This document shows positions 52,740 through 61,930 of a stretch of DNA of 64,000 nt, piece after piece (position 1 is the stretch's first letter; every line of letters starts with the position of its first letter). Under the pieces are notes generated by a model that was not told the DNA's origin, did no database searches, and worked only from the letters and a program-made list of their open reading frames with translations. The position numbers and the translations under genes were made by a program. The stretch is from Roseomonas sp. OT10 (GTDB lineage: Bacteria; Pseudomonadota; Alphaproteobacteria; Acetobacterales; Acetobacteraceae), in NCBI RefSeq assembly GCF_020991085.1, contig NZ_CP087719.1, forward strand, positions 2,066,001 to 2,130,000. Reading direction: 5' to 3'.

Positions 52740-53298
52740 AGTGCCAGGAGTCGCGCCCGAGCACCGGCGGCTCCACCCAGAGCGGCAGGGCGTTGGGGGT
52801 GCGGACATTGGCCGGCAGCCCGGCCGCCTGGCGGAAGGCGCGCCACAGCGCCCCATGCGCCACGATCAGCACGGGCGCGGGGCGGGTCAGGGCGCGGTTG
52901 ATCGCCGCCACGGTGCGGGCGCGCAGGGCGGCGAAGCTCTCCGCTCCCTCGGGCGTCACGTGGCCCTCGACCCAGTCGTTGAACCAGTCCGCCATGGGCT
53001 GGCCCTCCTGCACGCCGAAGGAGACCTCGCGCAGGTCCGCCTCCGTCTCCACCGGCAGGCCCAGCGTCTCCGCCACGATCCGGGCGGTGTCCTGGGCGCG
53101 GCCGAGGGGGGAGGCGACGATGCTCGCGATCCCCTTGCCGCGCAGGGCGGCCGCCGCGCGGTGGGCCTGCTCGATGCCCACCGCGTTCAGCGGGATGTCC
53201 ACGTTGCCCTGGCTGAGGCCGCGCGCGTTCCAGTCCGTCTCACCGTGGCGCAGGAACCAGAAGGCGGTCGGGGTGGGCACGGCGGCCTCGGCGTTCAC
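52714..53298 (-). CDS. Histidine phosphatase family protein (phosphoglycerate-mutase-like)
   Basis: 194 aa. FWFLRHGETDWNARGLSQGNVDIPLN is the RHG catalytic motif. It is followed by ASPLGRAQDTARIVAETLGLPVETEADLREVSFGVQEGQP and the second histidine in VLIVAHGALWRAF. Probably a small-molecule phosphatase (for example alpha-ribazole or phosphoglycerate type); the substrate is not decidable. GTG 53298 overlaps the GST stop (GTGA). Confidence 0.9.
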   Translation of the reverse strand: MNAEAAVPTPTAFWFLRHGETDWNARGLSQGNVDIPLNAVGIEQAHRAAAALRGKGIASIVASPLGRAQDTARIVAETLGLPVETEADLREVSFGVQEGQPMADWFNDWVEGHVTPEGAESFAALRARTVAAINRALTRPAPVLIVAHGALWRAFRQAAGLPANVRTPNALPLWVEPPVLGRDSWHFTPAELGG

Positions 53299-53918
53299 GC
53301 GGAGAGGCCTTCCTGCGACAGGGCGCGCTGCACCGCCGGGCGGGCCAGCATGCGCTCCAGATGCGCCGCCACCTTGGGCGGCAGCGCCAGCTTCACGCGC
53401 TTGGCCTGCCAGAAGGACACGAAGAACAGCGCCGCATCGGCGACCGAATAGCCGGTGGGCAGCACCCACTCCTGGCCGCGCCAGGTCTTCTCGACCAGCT
53501 CGAAGCCCTTGGCCGCGATCTCGCGCCCCTTCTCGGCGACGGCCGCGTGGTCCGCCTCGTTGGGGGTGAAGTTCGCCGTGCGGAACTGGCGGGTGAAGCC
53601 CTGCGGGTGGATCGTGCCGCAGACGTAGTCCATCGCCTCGATCGCGCGCGCCTGCTCCTCCGGGTCGGCAGGCCAGAGGCCCGCCTCGGGAAACTTGTTG
53701 GCCAGGTAGAAGGCGATCGCCTGCCATTCCGTCAGCACGCTGCCGTCGTCGCGCTCCAGGGCGGGGACCTTGGCCTTGGGGTTGATGGCCAGGTACTCGG
53801 CCTTGTGCTGGGCGCCGTCCTTCAGCGCCACCAGGGTCGGCTCGTAGGGCTTGCCGATCTCCTCCAGGATCACGTGGATCCCGAGGCTGCAGGCACCCGG
53901 CGAGTAGTAGAGCTTCAT
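53295..53918 (-). CDS. Glutathione S-transferase family protein
   Basis: 207 aa. Thioredoxin-like N-terminal domain MKLYYSPGACSLGIHVILEEIGKPYEPTLV (with SPGACS as catalytic site, Ser/Cys as in the beta class), the cis-Pro KVPALERDDGSVLTEWQAIAFYLA, then an all-helical C-terminal domain with YSVADAALFFVSFW. It lies 28 bp after prs and overlaps the phosphatase gene. Conjugates or reduces electrophiles with glutathione. Confidence 0.92.
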   Translation of the reverse strand: MKLYYSPGACSLGIHVILEEIGKPYEPTLVALKDGAQHKAEYLAINPKAKVPALERDDGSVLTEWQAIAFYLANKFPEAGLWPADPEEQARAIEAMDYVCGTIHPQGFTRQFRTANFTPNEADHAAVAEKGREIAAKGFELVEKTWRGQEWVLPTGYSVADAALFFVSFWQAKRVKLALPPKVAAHLERMLARPAVQRALSQEGLSA

Positions 53919-53946
53919 CGGTCGGTTCTTCCCTGTGGACGGTCGT

Positions 53947-54879
53947 TCAGCAGAACAGCGTGGAGACGGAGCTTTCCTCGCTGATGCGCCGCATCGCCTC
54001 CGCGATCAGCGGGGCGATGGTGAGCTGGCGGATGTTGGAGGAGACGCGCACCGCCTCCGTCGCCTGGATGCTGTCGGTGGTGACCAGCATCTCGATCGGG
54101 CTGGCGCCGATGCGCGCGACCGCCCCGCCGGAGAGCACGCCGTGAGTGACGTAGACGGAGACGGAGCGCGCGCCGTTCTTCAGTAGCGCATCCGCCGCGT
54201 TCACCAGCGTCCCGCCCGAATCCACGATGTCGTCCACCAGGATGCAGTCGCGTCCTTCCACCTCGCCGATCACGTTCATCACCTCCGACACGCCGGCGCG
54301 CGGACGGCGCTTGTCGATGATGGCGAGGTCAGTGTGCAGCCGCGTCGCGATGGCGCGCGCGCGGACCACGCCGCCGACGTCGGGCGAGACGACCATCAGG
54401 TCGCGGCCCTTGTAGCGCTCGTGGATGTCGCGGGCGAAGAAGGGTGCCGCGAAGAGGTTGTCCACGGGGATGTCGAAGAACCCCTGGATCTGCCCGGCAT
54501 GCAGGTCGAGGGTGAGGACCCGGTTGGCCCCCGCCTCGGTGATGAGGTTCGCCACCAGTTTGGCCGAGATCGGCGTGCGGCTGCCGGATTTCCGGTCCTG
54601 CCGGGCATAGCCGAAATACGGGATGACCGCCGTGATGCGCCGGGCGCTGGCGCGGCGCAGCGCATCCAGCGTGATCAGCAGCTCCATCAGGTTGTCGTTG
54701 GCCGGGTAGGAGGTGCTCTGGAGCACGAAGACGTCCTCGCCGCGGACGTTCTCGTGGATCTCCACGAAGATCTCCATGTCGGCGAAGCGCCGGACGGAGG
54801 CGTGGGTCAGCGGCAGGTTCAGGGCCGCCGCCACCGCCTCGGCAAGGGGGCGGTTGCTGTTGCAGGCGAGGATTTTCAT
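53947..54879 (-). CDS. prs: Ribose-phosphate pyrophosphokinase
   Basis: 310 aa, makes PRPP for purine, pyrimidine, His and Trp synthesis. Motifs: [71 protein letters not shown] and the PRPP loop [16 protein letters not shown] 54879 is standard. All known catalytic residues are visible. First gene of prs-GST-phosphatase. Confidence 0.97.
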   Translation of the reverse strand: MKILACNSNRPLAEAVAAALNLPLTHASVRRFADMEIFVEIHENVRGEDVFVLQSTSYPANDNLMELLITLDALRRASARRITAVIPYFGYARQDRKSGSRTPISAKLVANLITEAGANRVLTLDLHAGQIQGFFDIPVDNLFAAPFFARDIHERYKGRDLMVVSPDVGGVVRARAIATRLHTDLAIIDKRRPRAGVSEVMNVIGEVEGRDCILVDDIVDSGGTLVNAADALLKNGARSVSVYVTHGVLSGGAVARIGASPIEMLVTTDSIQATEAVRVSSNIRQLTIAPLIAEAMRRISEESSVSTLFC

Positions 54880-55071
54880 GGGCGGCGGACTCTTCCGGGC
54901 GCGGGCGGGATAGCAATGCGGCCCTGGGCTGTCCATTGCAACGCCGCAGCCCCGCCATGCCGCGGCAACAGTCGTGACCTACAAGCCGAATTTGTACGTT
55001 ATAACATTACCATCTCTTCACCCTGCCCTGCCGCGTCCTTGTCTAGTGTCGCAATGATGCGAGGGGGCGGC

Positions 55072-56478
55072 ATGGCGCAGGCAGGAGGTCCCGGGGAGTC
55101 CGGTTCGCGCGGCCGGCAACCGGGCCGCGCGCTGGTCGCCTTCGCCCTCCTGCTGCTGCCTGCCACGCCGCGTGCCGAGACGGCCGGGCCGGAGGCGGAT
55201 GGCACCGACTGCGCGGAGGAGGCGCTGTCCATCGGCCGCGGCACCTGCCTCTCCGCCAGCGTCATCGCGGAAAGCTTCGCCAACCTGCAGGGGGGCCTGC
55301 GGCGCGGCATCACCGGGCTGGGCCGCGGCGCGGCCGGGCTGAACGTGGACCTTGGCGCCGCGACCCGCTCGGCGGCGCTGGCCGGCTGGTCTCTCCAGGC
55401 GACCGCCTTCGCCATCTACGGGCGGCAGCCCAGCGCGACCCTGACCGGCAGCCTGGAGCCGGTCAGCAATGCCGAGGCGCTGTCCACCCTGCGCCTGTCC
55501 GAGCTTTGGCTGGAGCGGCGTTTCGGCGGGGCGGGGTCGCTGCGCTTCGGCCAGCTCACGGCGGATTCGGAGTTCTTCATCGCCCAGGCGGCGAGCGGAT
55601 TCGTGGGCGGCACCTTCGGCTGGCCGGCCAGCCTGGCCACCGCCCTCCCCTCCGGCGGCCCGGCCTACCCCCTGGCGGCACCCGGCGTGCGGGTCGCGCT
55701 GGGCGATCCGGAGGAGGGCAGCGGACTGCGCCTCGGCGTCTACGGGGGCGATCCGGGCGGCCGCCATGGCCCGGACACCGACCCGCAGCGCCACAACCGC
55801 TACGGCACGACCTTCAGCACGGCGGGCGGCGCCTTCCTGATCCTGGAAGGCGTGGTCGGGGCCCCGGCACCCGGGCAGGGCAGGCCCCGGCCCTGGGTGG
55901 CGCGGCTGGGCGGGTGGGTCCACACCGGCCGCTTCGACGACCTGCGGCGCGATGACGGCTCCGTCGCCGGCGGCAGCGGGCTGCTCGCCGACCCGGCCTC
56001 CTCCGGCGTGCCGCGCCGGCATGCCGGCAACCAGGGGGCCTATGCCGTCGGCGAGGTCACCGCCTGGCGCTCGGCCACCTCCGACATCTCCCTCTTCGCC
56101 CGGATCTCCGCGGCGCCCGGGGACCGCAACCCCCTCGCCTTTTACGCCGATGGCGGCCTCGCCTGGCACGGCCCCGTGCCAGGCCGGCCGCAGGACCTCG
56201 CCTCGCTCGGCATCGCCTATGCCCGGACCGGCGGGGCCGGCCGCGCCGCCGACCGGGATCGCAACGCGCTGGCCGGTTTGGACCTGCCGGTGCGCGACGG
56301 CGAGCTGACGGCGGAGGCGAACTACGACCTCTCGCTGCGAGACGACCGCTTCCACATCCAGCCGGTCGTGCAGTGGATCCGCCATCCCGGCGCCGGCATC
56401 CCGGACGAGCGCTCCGGCGAGGACCGCCGCCTGCGCGACGCCCTCGTGCTGGGGCTGCGGCTGCGGGCGCGGCTGTAG
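55072..56478 (+). CDS. Carbohydrate porin (OprB-like)
   Basis: 468 aa from ATG 55072, with GAGGGGG just upstream (ATG 55054/55057 are alternatives). Signal about 1-36 (GRALVAFALLLLPATPRAE). Sequence then resembles OprB porins: LSELWLERRFGGAGSLRFGQLTADSEFFIAQAASGFVGGTFGWPA, GVRVALGDPEEGSGLRLGVYGGDPGG, ADGGLAWHGPVPGRPQDLASLGIAYAR and the strand-rich C-terminus ELTAEANYDLSLRDDRFHIQPVVQWIRHPG. Lets sugars cross the outer membrane. A palindromic GTTATAAC lies upstream (54999-55006). Confidence 0.88.
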   Translation: MAQAGGPGESGSRGRQPGRALVAFALLLLPATPRAETAGPEADGTDCAEEALSIGRGTCLSASVIAESFANLQGGLRRGITGLGRGAAGLNVDLGAATRSAALAGWSLQATAFAIYGRQPSATLTGSLEPVSNAEALSTLRLSELWLERRFGGAGSLRFGQLTADSEFFIAQAASGFVGGTFGWPASLATALPSGGPAYPLAAPGVRVALGDPEEGSGLRLGVYGGDPGGRHGPDTDPQRHNRYGTTFSTAGGAFLILEGVVGAPAPGQGRPRPWVARLGGWVHTGRFDDLRRDDGSVAGGSGLLADPASSGVPRRHAGNQGAYAVGEVTAWRSATSDISLFARISAAPGDRNPLAFYADGGLAWHGPVPGRPQDLASLGIAYARTGGAGRAADRDRNALAGLDLPVRDGELTAEANYDLSLRDDRFHIQPVVQWIRHPGAGIPDERSGEDRRLRDALVLGLRLRARL

Positions 56479-56493
56479 CCTCGCCCGCCCGCG

Positions 56494-57432
56494 TCAGGGC
56501 GCGGGGCGGGGCGCCTCCTGCGGGGCGGGAGCATCCGCCCGCGCCGGCACGGGCCCGAAGCCGCCCGCATTGGCGATGATGTCGCGGATGCCCTGGCTGG
56601 CCTCCTCGGCCACCACATAGGCGACGTCTCCCCAGAGCCCATCGAGGCTGCCGCGCGGCACCTCGTTCAACTGCACCGCGCGGCCCATCTCCTCCCCGTC
56701 GCGGCGGGTGACGATCCACTGGATCTCGATGCGCTGGGTGCCGTTGGCGCCCTGGGCGACATGCACCTCCCCCTGCACGGCGAAGCCGGCGCCATCCGCC
56801 TGATCCTGCACCACCAGGCCCTTGCCGCCTAGGAACTCCGCCATGCGGGTGGAGAGGGAGCGGTTGCCGTCGCCCGGCGCGCCGCGCACCGGCACCAGCC
56901 GGACGCGGGGCGGGGCGCGGCCGGCCAGGTCGGCGGGGTTGGTGGCGCGGCCGGCCGCGTCCACCCGGGTCAGCATGGTGACCACCGCCTGGGCGTCGCG
57001 GCCGGCGACACGCTTCAGCATCGCCTCCGTCCCGGCCCCCCAGTCGGCGAGCGGCACCGGGGCGCCACGGGTCTCGCCCAGCACCGTCCCGTCCGCATCG
57101 GCCAGCGCATAGGCGGGGACGACGTTCTGCCCCTCCCGCTCGGCCCGGATGGTGAGGCGCCAGTCGAGCGGCAGGGGCGGCCCGGCGACGGCGGGGACCT
57201 CGGCCGCCTCCAGCGCATCGGCCAGGGCCACGGCATAGGTGCCGCCGCCGGCATCGGTCAGCAGGGCCGCGGTGGGGGCCGGCACGGCGATGCGATAGGC
57301 CGGCGGCGGGGTCAGCTGCGGCGCCAGCCCGCCGGGCCGGCCGCGGAAGGGCTGCGGCAGGTCGCCGCAGCCGGCGAGCGCCAGCAGCGCGACGAGGGCG
57401 CCGAGCCGGCGCCGCGCGGGGCGGGACGCCAT
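56494..57432 (-). CDS. Lipoprotein of unknown function (312 aa)
   Basis: Signal with lipobox LALAGC (Cys22), then PAYRIAVPAPTAALLTDAGGGTYAVALADALEAAEVPAVAGPPLPLDWRL and two related halves with VRLVPVRGAPGDGNRSLSTRMAEFLGGKGLVVQDQADGAGFAVQGEVHVAQ. The pattern (short protein-like domains reporting internal/external lipid asymmetry) is not recognised as a named family. The ATG overlaps by one base (TGATG) with the stop of a 23-codon hydrophobic ORF, suggesting translational coupling. Probably anchored in the outer membrane. Confidence 0.75.
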   Translation of the reverse strand: MASRPARRRLGALVALLALAGCGDLPQPFRGRPGGLAPQLTPPPAYRIAVPAPTAALLTDAGGGTYAVALADALEAAEVPAVAGPPLPLDWRLTIRAEREGQNVVPAYALADADGTVLGETRGAPVPLADWGAGTEAMLKRVAGRDAQAVVTMLTRVDAAGRATNPADLAGRAPPRVRLVPVRGAPGDGNRSLSTRMAEFLGGKGLVVQDQADGAGFAVQGEVHVAQGANGTQRIEIQWIVTRRDGEEMGRAVQLNEVPRGSLDGLWGDVAYVVAEEASQGIRDIIANAGGFGPVPARADAPAPQEAPRPAP

Positions 57433-57503
57433 CAGATGGCCAGCACGCAGCTGACGAGCATGGCCGCCAGGATCATGACCATGAACATGATGAGATAGGG
57501 CAT
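57432..57503 (-). CDS. 23-aa hydrophobic micro-ORF coupled to the lipoprotein gene
   Basis: Encodes MPYLIMFMVMILAAMLVSCV and three more residues, almost wholly membrane-like. Its TGA overlaps the lipoprotein ATG as TGATG. AAGG lies about ten bases before its start. It may be a small membrane protein or a leader peptide that couples translation. Too short for family assignment. Confidence 0.55.
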   Translation of the reverse strand: MPYLIMFMVMILAAMLVSCVLAI

Positions 57504-57618
57504 CGCCGGCGCCTTATCGGCGGGGGCGGCGCGTCCGTCGAGGGGCCATGCGCCCGAGGGGCCATGCGCCAGGCTGCGGCGCGGCGCCCCCGGGCCACCC
57601 CCACCCATCGCCCCCCTG

Positions 57619-58383
57619 TCACCCCGCGCCGCCGGGCAGGGCGATGGCCGAGAGCTGGTGTCCGATCGGACCCTCACCGCGCAGCGTCCGGCGCCGGTGG
57701 CTGAAGAACCGCGCCTCCTCCGCCAGGGTGTCGGCATCCACCACCTCGACCGCGGCCAGGCCGGCCGCGCGCAGGCGGCTGGCGATGTAGCCGGCCATGT
57801 CGAACTGCCAGTGGCCCGGTCGCCGGCCGGGGATGAAATGCGCCGGGTCGCCAACGGCGGCGCGGACGTCCTCCCCGACCTCGTAGGAGGGCTGGCGGAT
57901 GCAGGGGCCCAGCGCCGCCACGATCCGCCCGCGCTCGGCGCCCAGCGCCTCCATCGCCGCGACCGTCGCCTCCGCCACCCCCGCCACCGCTCCGCGCCAG
58001 CCGGCGTGGCAGGCGCCGATCACGCCGCCCGCCGCATCCGCGAACAGGATCGGCCCGCAATCGGCGGTGACGATGCCCAGCGCCAGTCCCGGCCGGTCGG
58101 TCACCACGCCGTCGGCGCGCGGCCGCGCCGTGTCGGGCCAGGGCTCCCGCGCCACCGCCACCTCCGGGCCGTGCACCTGGTGCAGGCCGACCAGGGCGGC
58201 GGCCGGCAGGCCGAGCGCCGCCATGGCCAGCGCCCGGTTCTCGGCCACCCTCGCCGGGTCGTCGGCGCCGTTGAGGGAGCAGTTCAACGCGGCGAAGGCT
58301 CCCTCGGAGACGCCGCCACGGCGGGTGAAGAAGCCGTGCGGCAGCCCGGCGAGGCAGGGGGCGGTCAGGAACTCGGCGGTCAT
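57619..58383 (-). CDS. pgeF: Peptidoglycan editing factor PgeF (laccase-domain, COG1496)
   Basis: 254 aa. Metal/active-site motifs: GLHQVHGPEV, GIVTADCGPILFADAAGGVIGACHAGWRG and AALGPCIRQPSYEVGEDV. PgeF removes wrongly added amino acids from UDP-MurNAc in cell-wall synthesis; older notes call it polyphenol oxidase. Its ATG overlaps the stop of midA (ATGA). Confidence 0.93.
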   Translation of the reverse strand: MTAEFLTAPCLAGLPHGFFTRRGGVSEGAFAALNCSLNGADDPARVAENRALAMAALGLPAAALVGLHQVHGPEVAVAREPWPDTARPRADGVVTDRPGLALGIVTADCGPILFADAAGGVIGACHAGWRGAVAGVAEATVAAMEALGAERGRIVAALGPCIRQPSYEVGEDVRAAVGDPAHFIPGRRPGHWQFDMAGYIASRLRAAGLAAVEVVDADTLAEEARFFSHRRRTLRGEGPIGHQLSAIALPGGAG

Positions 58384-59405
58384 GCGGCCTCGAAGCCCGG
58401 GGGGGCGGGAAGCGTGGGCGAGGCCAGGGCCATCGCCTTGAACAGATGGCCCATCGCCTCCTGTGCCGTCAGGCGCTGGGCGGCGGCCAGCTGGGCCGGG
58501 GCCTGCCGCGGGTTGGCGGCGGCCAGCATGGCGGCGCGCTGCGTCAGGCCGAGCCGGCGCAGGAACACGCCCTGCGGCAGCGGGCCGTGCACAGCCGCCC
58601 CGGCGGCGCGGCCGGCGGCGCCGAAGGCGGCGAAGTCGACATGGGCGGTGAGGTCGGCCCGGCCGGGATCGGCCAGCGGATCCACCGGCGCATGCGCCCG
58701 CACGGCCTGCAGGCTGTCGCCCTCGCCACCCCCGGCCGGGCCGTAGTCGATGAACAGGGCGACTCCGGGCGAACGCACGAGGCGCGCCCCGAGCCAACCG
58801 GCCAGGGCCCGCGCCGGCTCGCTGGCCTCGCGCACCGCGCCGTCGCGCGGCGGCAGGGCGCGGATATCGGCCGGCACGTCCGGCGCCGGACGCAGCAGGA
58901 AGGCGCCCTCCCGGACCCAGCGTTCCGCCCAGCCGCCGCCCTGGCCGACGAACTGCCGGATCGGCAGGGCGTCGAGGAACTCGTTGGCCACGAGGATCAG
59001 CGGGCCGTCCGGCAGCTCCTCCGGCCGGTCGAGCCAGGTGGCGTGGGGCAGGCGCCCCGCCTGCATCGCCCGCAGCCGCGGCGAGGTCTCCACGAGGTGC
59101 AGCCGCGCCGCGGCGGCGAAGCCCGGCACCATCTCCCGCACCGCCCGCAGCGCATCGGCCATCAGGGTGCCGCGCCCGGGGCCCAGCTCGGCCAGGACCA
59201 CCCGCGCCGGTGCGCCCATCTGCTGCCAGCACACGGCGGCCCAGAGGCCGAGGCACTCGCCGAAGGCCTGGGAGATCTCCGGGGCGGTGGTGAAGTCGCC
59301 GCCGCGGCCGAAGGGGTCCCCCGCGGCGTAGTAGGCGGCGGCGGCACGGGCCATGAAGCGGTCCAGCCGCTCCGCCTCCTCCTGCCCTGCCGCCGCGCCT
59401 TCCAC
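58380..59405 (-). CDS. Class I SAM-dependent methyltransferase, MidA/NDUFAF7 family (COG1565)
   Basis: 341 aa from GTG 59405 (GAGG six bases before). Motifs: DRFMARAAAAYYAAGDPFGRGGDFTTAPEISQAFGECLGLW, VVLAELGPGRGTLMADALRA (SAM loop), LVANEFLDALPIRQFV and LFIDYGPAGGG. The eukaryotic homologue NDUFAF7 methylates an arginine of complex I; a similar role in NADH dehydrogenase assembly is possible here. The gene lies between lgt (8 bp) and pgeF (overlap), so it is co-transcribed with envelope genes. Confidence 0.9.
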   Translation of the reverse strand: MEGAAAGQEEAERLDRFMARAAAAYYAAGDPFGRGGDFTTAPEISQAFGECLGLWAAVCWQQMGAPARVVLAELGPGRGTLMADALRAVREMVPGFAAAARLHLVETSPRLRAMQAGRLPHATWLDRPEELPDGPLILVANEFLDALPIRQFVGQGGGWAERWVREGAFLLRPAPDVPADIRALPPRDGAVREASEPARALAGWLGARLVRSPGVALFIDYGPAGGGEGDSLQAVRAHAPVDPLADPGRADLTAHVDFAAFGAAGRAAGAAVHGPLPQGVFLRRLGLTQRAAMLAAANPRQAPAQLAAAQRLTAQEAMGHLFKAMALASPTLPAPPGFEAA

Positions 59406-59413
59406 ACCAGGCC

Positions 59414-60223
59414 TCAGGCCGTGGCGGGCCGGGCGGCCGGGCGGGCGCGCAGCATCAGCCAGGCGCCGAAGGCGATCATCGGCAGGGAGAGGAGCTGGCC
59501 CATGGTGGCGCCGCCCATCAGGAAGCCCAGGAAGGCGTCCGGCTCGCGGAACATCTCGCCGATGATCCGCGCGACGCCGTAGCCGGCGAGGAAGGCGCCC
59601 GCGACGAAGCCGCGCCGCGCCCGGATCGCCGGGACGTGGACCAGCACCTGCAGCAGGATGAACAGCGCCACGCCCTCCAGCCCCGCCTGGTAGAGCTGCG
59701 ACGGGTGGCGCGGCAGCGGCCCGCCGGCGGGGAAGATCATCCCCCAGGGGACGTCGGTGACGCGGCCCCAGAGCTCGCCGTTGATGAAGTTGGCGACGCG
59801 GCCGAGGAACAGCCCGATCGGGATGACCGCGGTGACCCGGTCCGAGAAGGCCAGGAAATCCAGCTTCTGCGCCCGGCAGAACCACGCGAGCGCGATGATC
59901 ACGCCGAGCGCCCCGCCATGGAAGGACATGCCGCCCTGCCAGACGTAGAGCGCCTCCCACGGGCGCGGCAGGTAGTGGTCGGGCCGGTAGAACAGCACGT
60001 AGCCGAGCCGCCCGCCGAGCACGATGCCGAGCGTTGCCCAGGTGACGAAGTCGTCGATCTGCGTCCGGGTGGCGACCGGCGGCGGCAGGGTGACGAGGCG
60101 CCGCGCCAGCAGCCATCCGAGCACGATGCCGGTGATGTAGGCGAGCGCGTACCAGCGGATGGCGAAGGGGCCGATGGCCACCGCCACCGGGTCGAAGGCG
60201 GGGAAGAGCAGGGCCGGAATCAC
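59414..60223 (-). CDS. lgt: Prolipoprotein diacylglyceryl transferase
   Basis: 269 aa inner-membrane enzyme that adds diacylglycerol to the lipobox cysteine of lipoproteins, the first step of their maturation. Motifs: [30 protein letters not shown] and the signature [21 protein letters not shown] 60223 overlaps the hldD stop (GTGA). The window has at least three lipoprotein genes that need it. Confidence 0.97.
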   Translation of the reverse strand: MIPALLFPAFDPVAVAIGPFAIRWYALAYITGIVLGWLLARRLVTLPPPVATRTQIDDFVTWATLGIVLGGRLGYVLFYRPDHYLPRPWEALYVWQGGMSFHGGALGVIIALAWFCRAQKLDFLAFSDRVTAVIPIGLFLGRVANFINGELWGRVTDVPWGMIFPAGGPLPRHPSQLYQAGLEGVALFILLQVLVHVPAIRARRGFVAGAFLAGYGVARIIGEMFREPDAFLGFLMGGATMGQLLSLPMIAFGAWLMLRARPAARPATA

Positions 60224-61197
60224 GCGGGTGCCTCGCCGGAGACCAGGGCGCGGACATAGGAGGCGACCCCCGCCTCCAGCGTCGTCGCCGGGCGGTCGAA
60301 GCCCGCCGCGCGCAGCCGGTCCATCCGGGCCTGGGTGAAGTACTGGTACTTGCCCTTCAGGTCGTCGGGCATGGGGACGTAGCGGATCTCCGGCGGCCGC
60401 TCGAGCGCGGCATAGACCGCCAGCGCCAGGTCGCGGAAGGAGCGCGCGGTGCCGCTGCCGCAGTTGAACAGCCCCGACACCTTCGCCTGGCCGTGCAGCC
60501 AGAGCATCGCCGCGACGCAGTCGTCCACATGCACGAAGTCGCGCATCTGGCCGCCATCCGCGACGCCGTCGCGGTCGGAGGCGAAGAGGGTCGCCGGCTG
60601 GCCCGCCGCGACCTCGCGGTACTTGTGCAGCACCACGCTGGCCATGCGGCCCTTGTGCGCCTCGTTCGGGCCGTAGACGTTGAAGAACTTCAGCCCGGCC
60701 CAGCGCGGCGGTGCCGGCGCCCCGCGCGCGACCAGGTCCAGGATGCGCCGGTCGGTGGCGTGCTTGGACCAGCCGTAGAGGTTCAGCGGCCGCAGCCGCG
60801 CCAGCGCCTCCGGGCTCTCGTCGTCGTCGAAGCCCGCGCCGCCGTCGCCATAGGTCGCGGCGGAGGAGGCGTAGACCAGCGGCACGCCGTATTCCGCGCA
60901 CCAGTCCCACAGGCGGAGCGTGAGCGTCAGGTTGTTCGCCGCCACCAGGTCGCCGTCCCGCACCGTGGTCGCGGAGACGGCGCCGAGGTGGAAGATGCCC
61001 TCGATCCCGCTGGCGCCGTCGAGCCAGCGCCCCAGCTCCTCGGGCGGCAACAGGCCGGCGATGGGATGGCGGGCGATGTTGCGCCACTTCCCGCCGTCGC
61101 GGAGGCGATCGCAGACCATGACCTCGGCGCCGCGGTCGCAGAGCGCCCCCACGAGGTTCGAGCCGATGAAGCCGGCCCCGCCGGTGACCAGAAACAT
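60220..61197 (-). CDS. hldD: ADP-L-glycero-D-manno-heptose-6-epimerase
   Basis: 325 aa. Last step of ADP-heptose synthesis for the LPS inner core. [23 protein letters not shown] is the NADP loop. [13 protein letters not shown] and the catalytic [10 protein letters not shown] follow, then [27 protein letters not shown], specific to this family, and [16 protein letters not shown]. Its end overlaps lgt, so LPS core, lipoprotein and peptidoglycan functions share one transcript. Confidence 0.95.
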   Translation of the reverse strand: MFLVTGGAGFIGSNLVGALCDRGAEVMVCDRLRDGGKWRNIARHPIAGLLPPEELGRWLDGASGIEGIFHLGAVSATTVRDGDLVAANNLTLTLRLWDWCAEYGVPLVYASSAATYGDGGAGFDDDESPEALARLRPLNLYGWSKHATDRRILDLVARGAPAPPRWAGLKFFNVYGPNEAHKGRMASVVLHKYREVAAGQPATLFASDRDGVADGGQMRDFVHVDDCVAAMLWLHGQAKVSGLFNCGSGTARSFRDLALAVYAALERPPEIRYVPMPDDLKGKYQYFTQARMDRLRAAGFDRPATTLEAGVASYVRALVSGEAPA

Positions 61198-61291
61198 GGC
61201 GGAGCGTTCCCGCGTTGGACGAGAGGCGCGCCGCGCCCCCATATGCGCCCCCTGATGGCAGCGCGCGCGGCGCGCGGCAAGGGAGAGCAGG

Positions 61292-61783
61292 ATGCAGCAG
61301 GACAGCGGAACGAAGGGCGGCGAAGGCGGGACCGGGGCCGGGCGCGGCTTCGGCGGCGGCCGGGGCGGGCGGATCTTCGACGACCTCGCCGGGGTGGCCG
61401 GGGGAGCCTTCTCCGCCCTGACCGGCCTGCGGCAGGAGATCGAATCCGCTGTGCGCAGCCAGACGGAGGCGGTGATCCAGCGCCTGGAGCTGGTGAAGCG
61501 CGAGGAGCTGGACGCGGCCATGGAGCTGGCCCGGCGGGCGCGGGAGCAGTCCGAGCACCTCGCCGCCCGGGTCGAGGCACTGGAGGCCCGGCTGCGCGGC
61601 ATGCCGGCTGCCCCGGAATGGTCCACCAGCGCCGGGGAGCCCGGCATGTCGGGCGATCCGGGCGGCAACCCGGTCCCCGGCAGCGCCCCGGGCGCGAGCG
61701 TGGCCGATGCGGCCACGCCGGGCGGCACCGGCCCGGATTCCGGCACCGGGGAGAGCGGTGGGTCTTCCGGATCACAGGGCTGA
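61292..61783 (+). CDS. ubiK: Accessory factor UbiK family protein (COG2960)
   Basis: 163 aa. The core at about 27-103 is [73 protein letters not shown], a membrane-associating helix plus coiled coil of the BMFP/UbiK family, which helps ubiquinone assembly. N-terminal Gly-rich and C-terminal Gly/Ser/Pro-rich tails are unusually long. ATG 61292 has GGGAGAGC upstream. Divergent from hldD. Confidence 0.88.
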   Translation: MQQDSGTKGGEGGTGAGRGFGGGRGGRIFDDLAGVAGGAFSALTGLRQEIESAVRSQTEAVIQRLELVKREELDAAMELARRAREQSEHLAARVEALEARLRGMPAAPEWSTSAGEPGMSGDPGGNPVPGSAPGASVADAATPGGTGPDSGTGESGGSSGSQG

Positions 61784-61823
61784 CAGGGAATCGGCGCGGG
61801 GCGCGATCCGTGCTGCGCCGCAG

Positions 61824-61853
61824 TTGTCGCCTCTCGGCCTGGGGGGGTATCTA
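61824..61853 (+). promoter_or_regulatory. Candidate sigma-70-like promoter of ybjN
   Basis: TTGTCG (61824-61829) and TATCTA (61848-61853) with an 18-bp spacer, placed so that transcription would start near 61860, at the first base of a stable hairpin. Confidence 0.5.
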
Positions 61854-61859
61854 GCGGTA

Positions 61860-61905
61860 GGGGCTGACCGCGCCGAGTCACGCAAGACCCGGTAGGTGCA
61901 GCCCC
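61860..61905 (+). promoter_or_regulatory. Structured 5' leader hairpin of ybjN
   Basis: GGGGCTG (61860-61866) faces CAGCCCC (61899-61905) as a perfect 7-bp stem, with an inner ACCG/CGGT pair. It begins at the predicted transcript start. CCTC follows it and could pair with GAGG of the strong ribosome site (AAGGAGGTG). The structure does not match any riboswitch I recognise. Confidence 0.5.
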
Positions 61906-61930
61906 CTCAAGGACGGGAAGGAGGTGCTTG

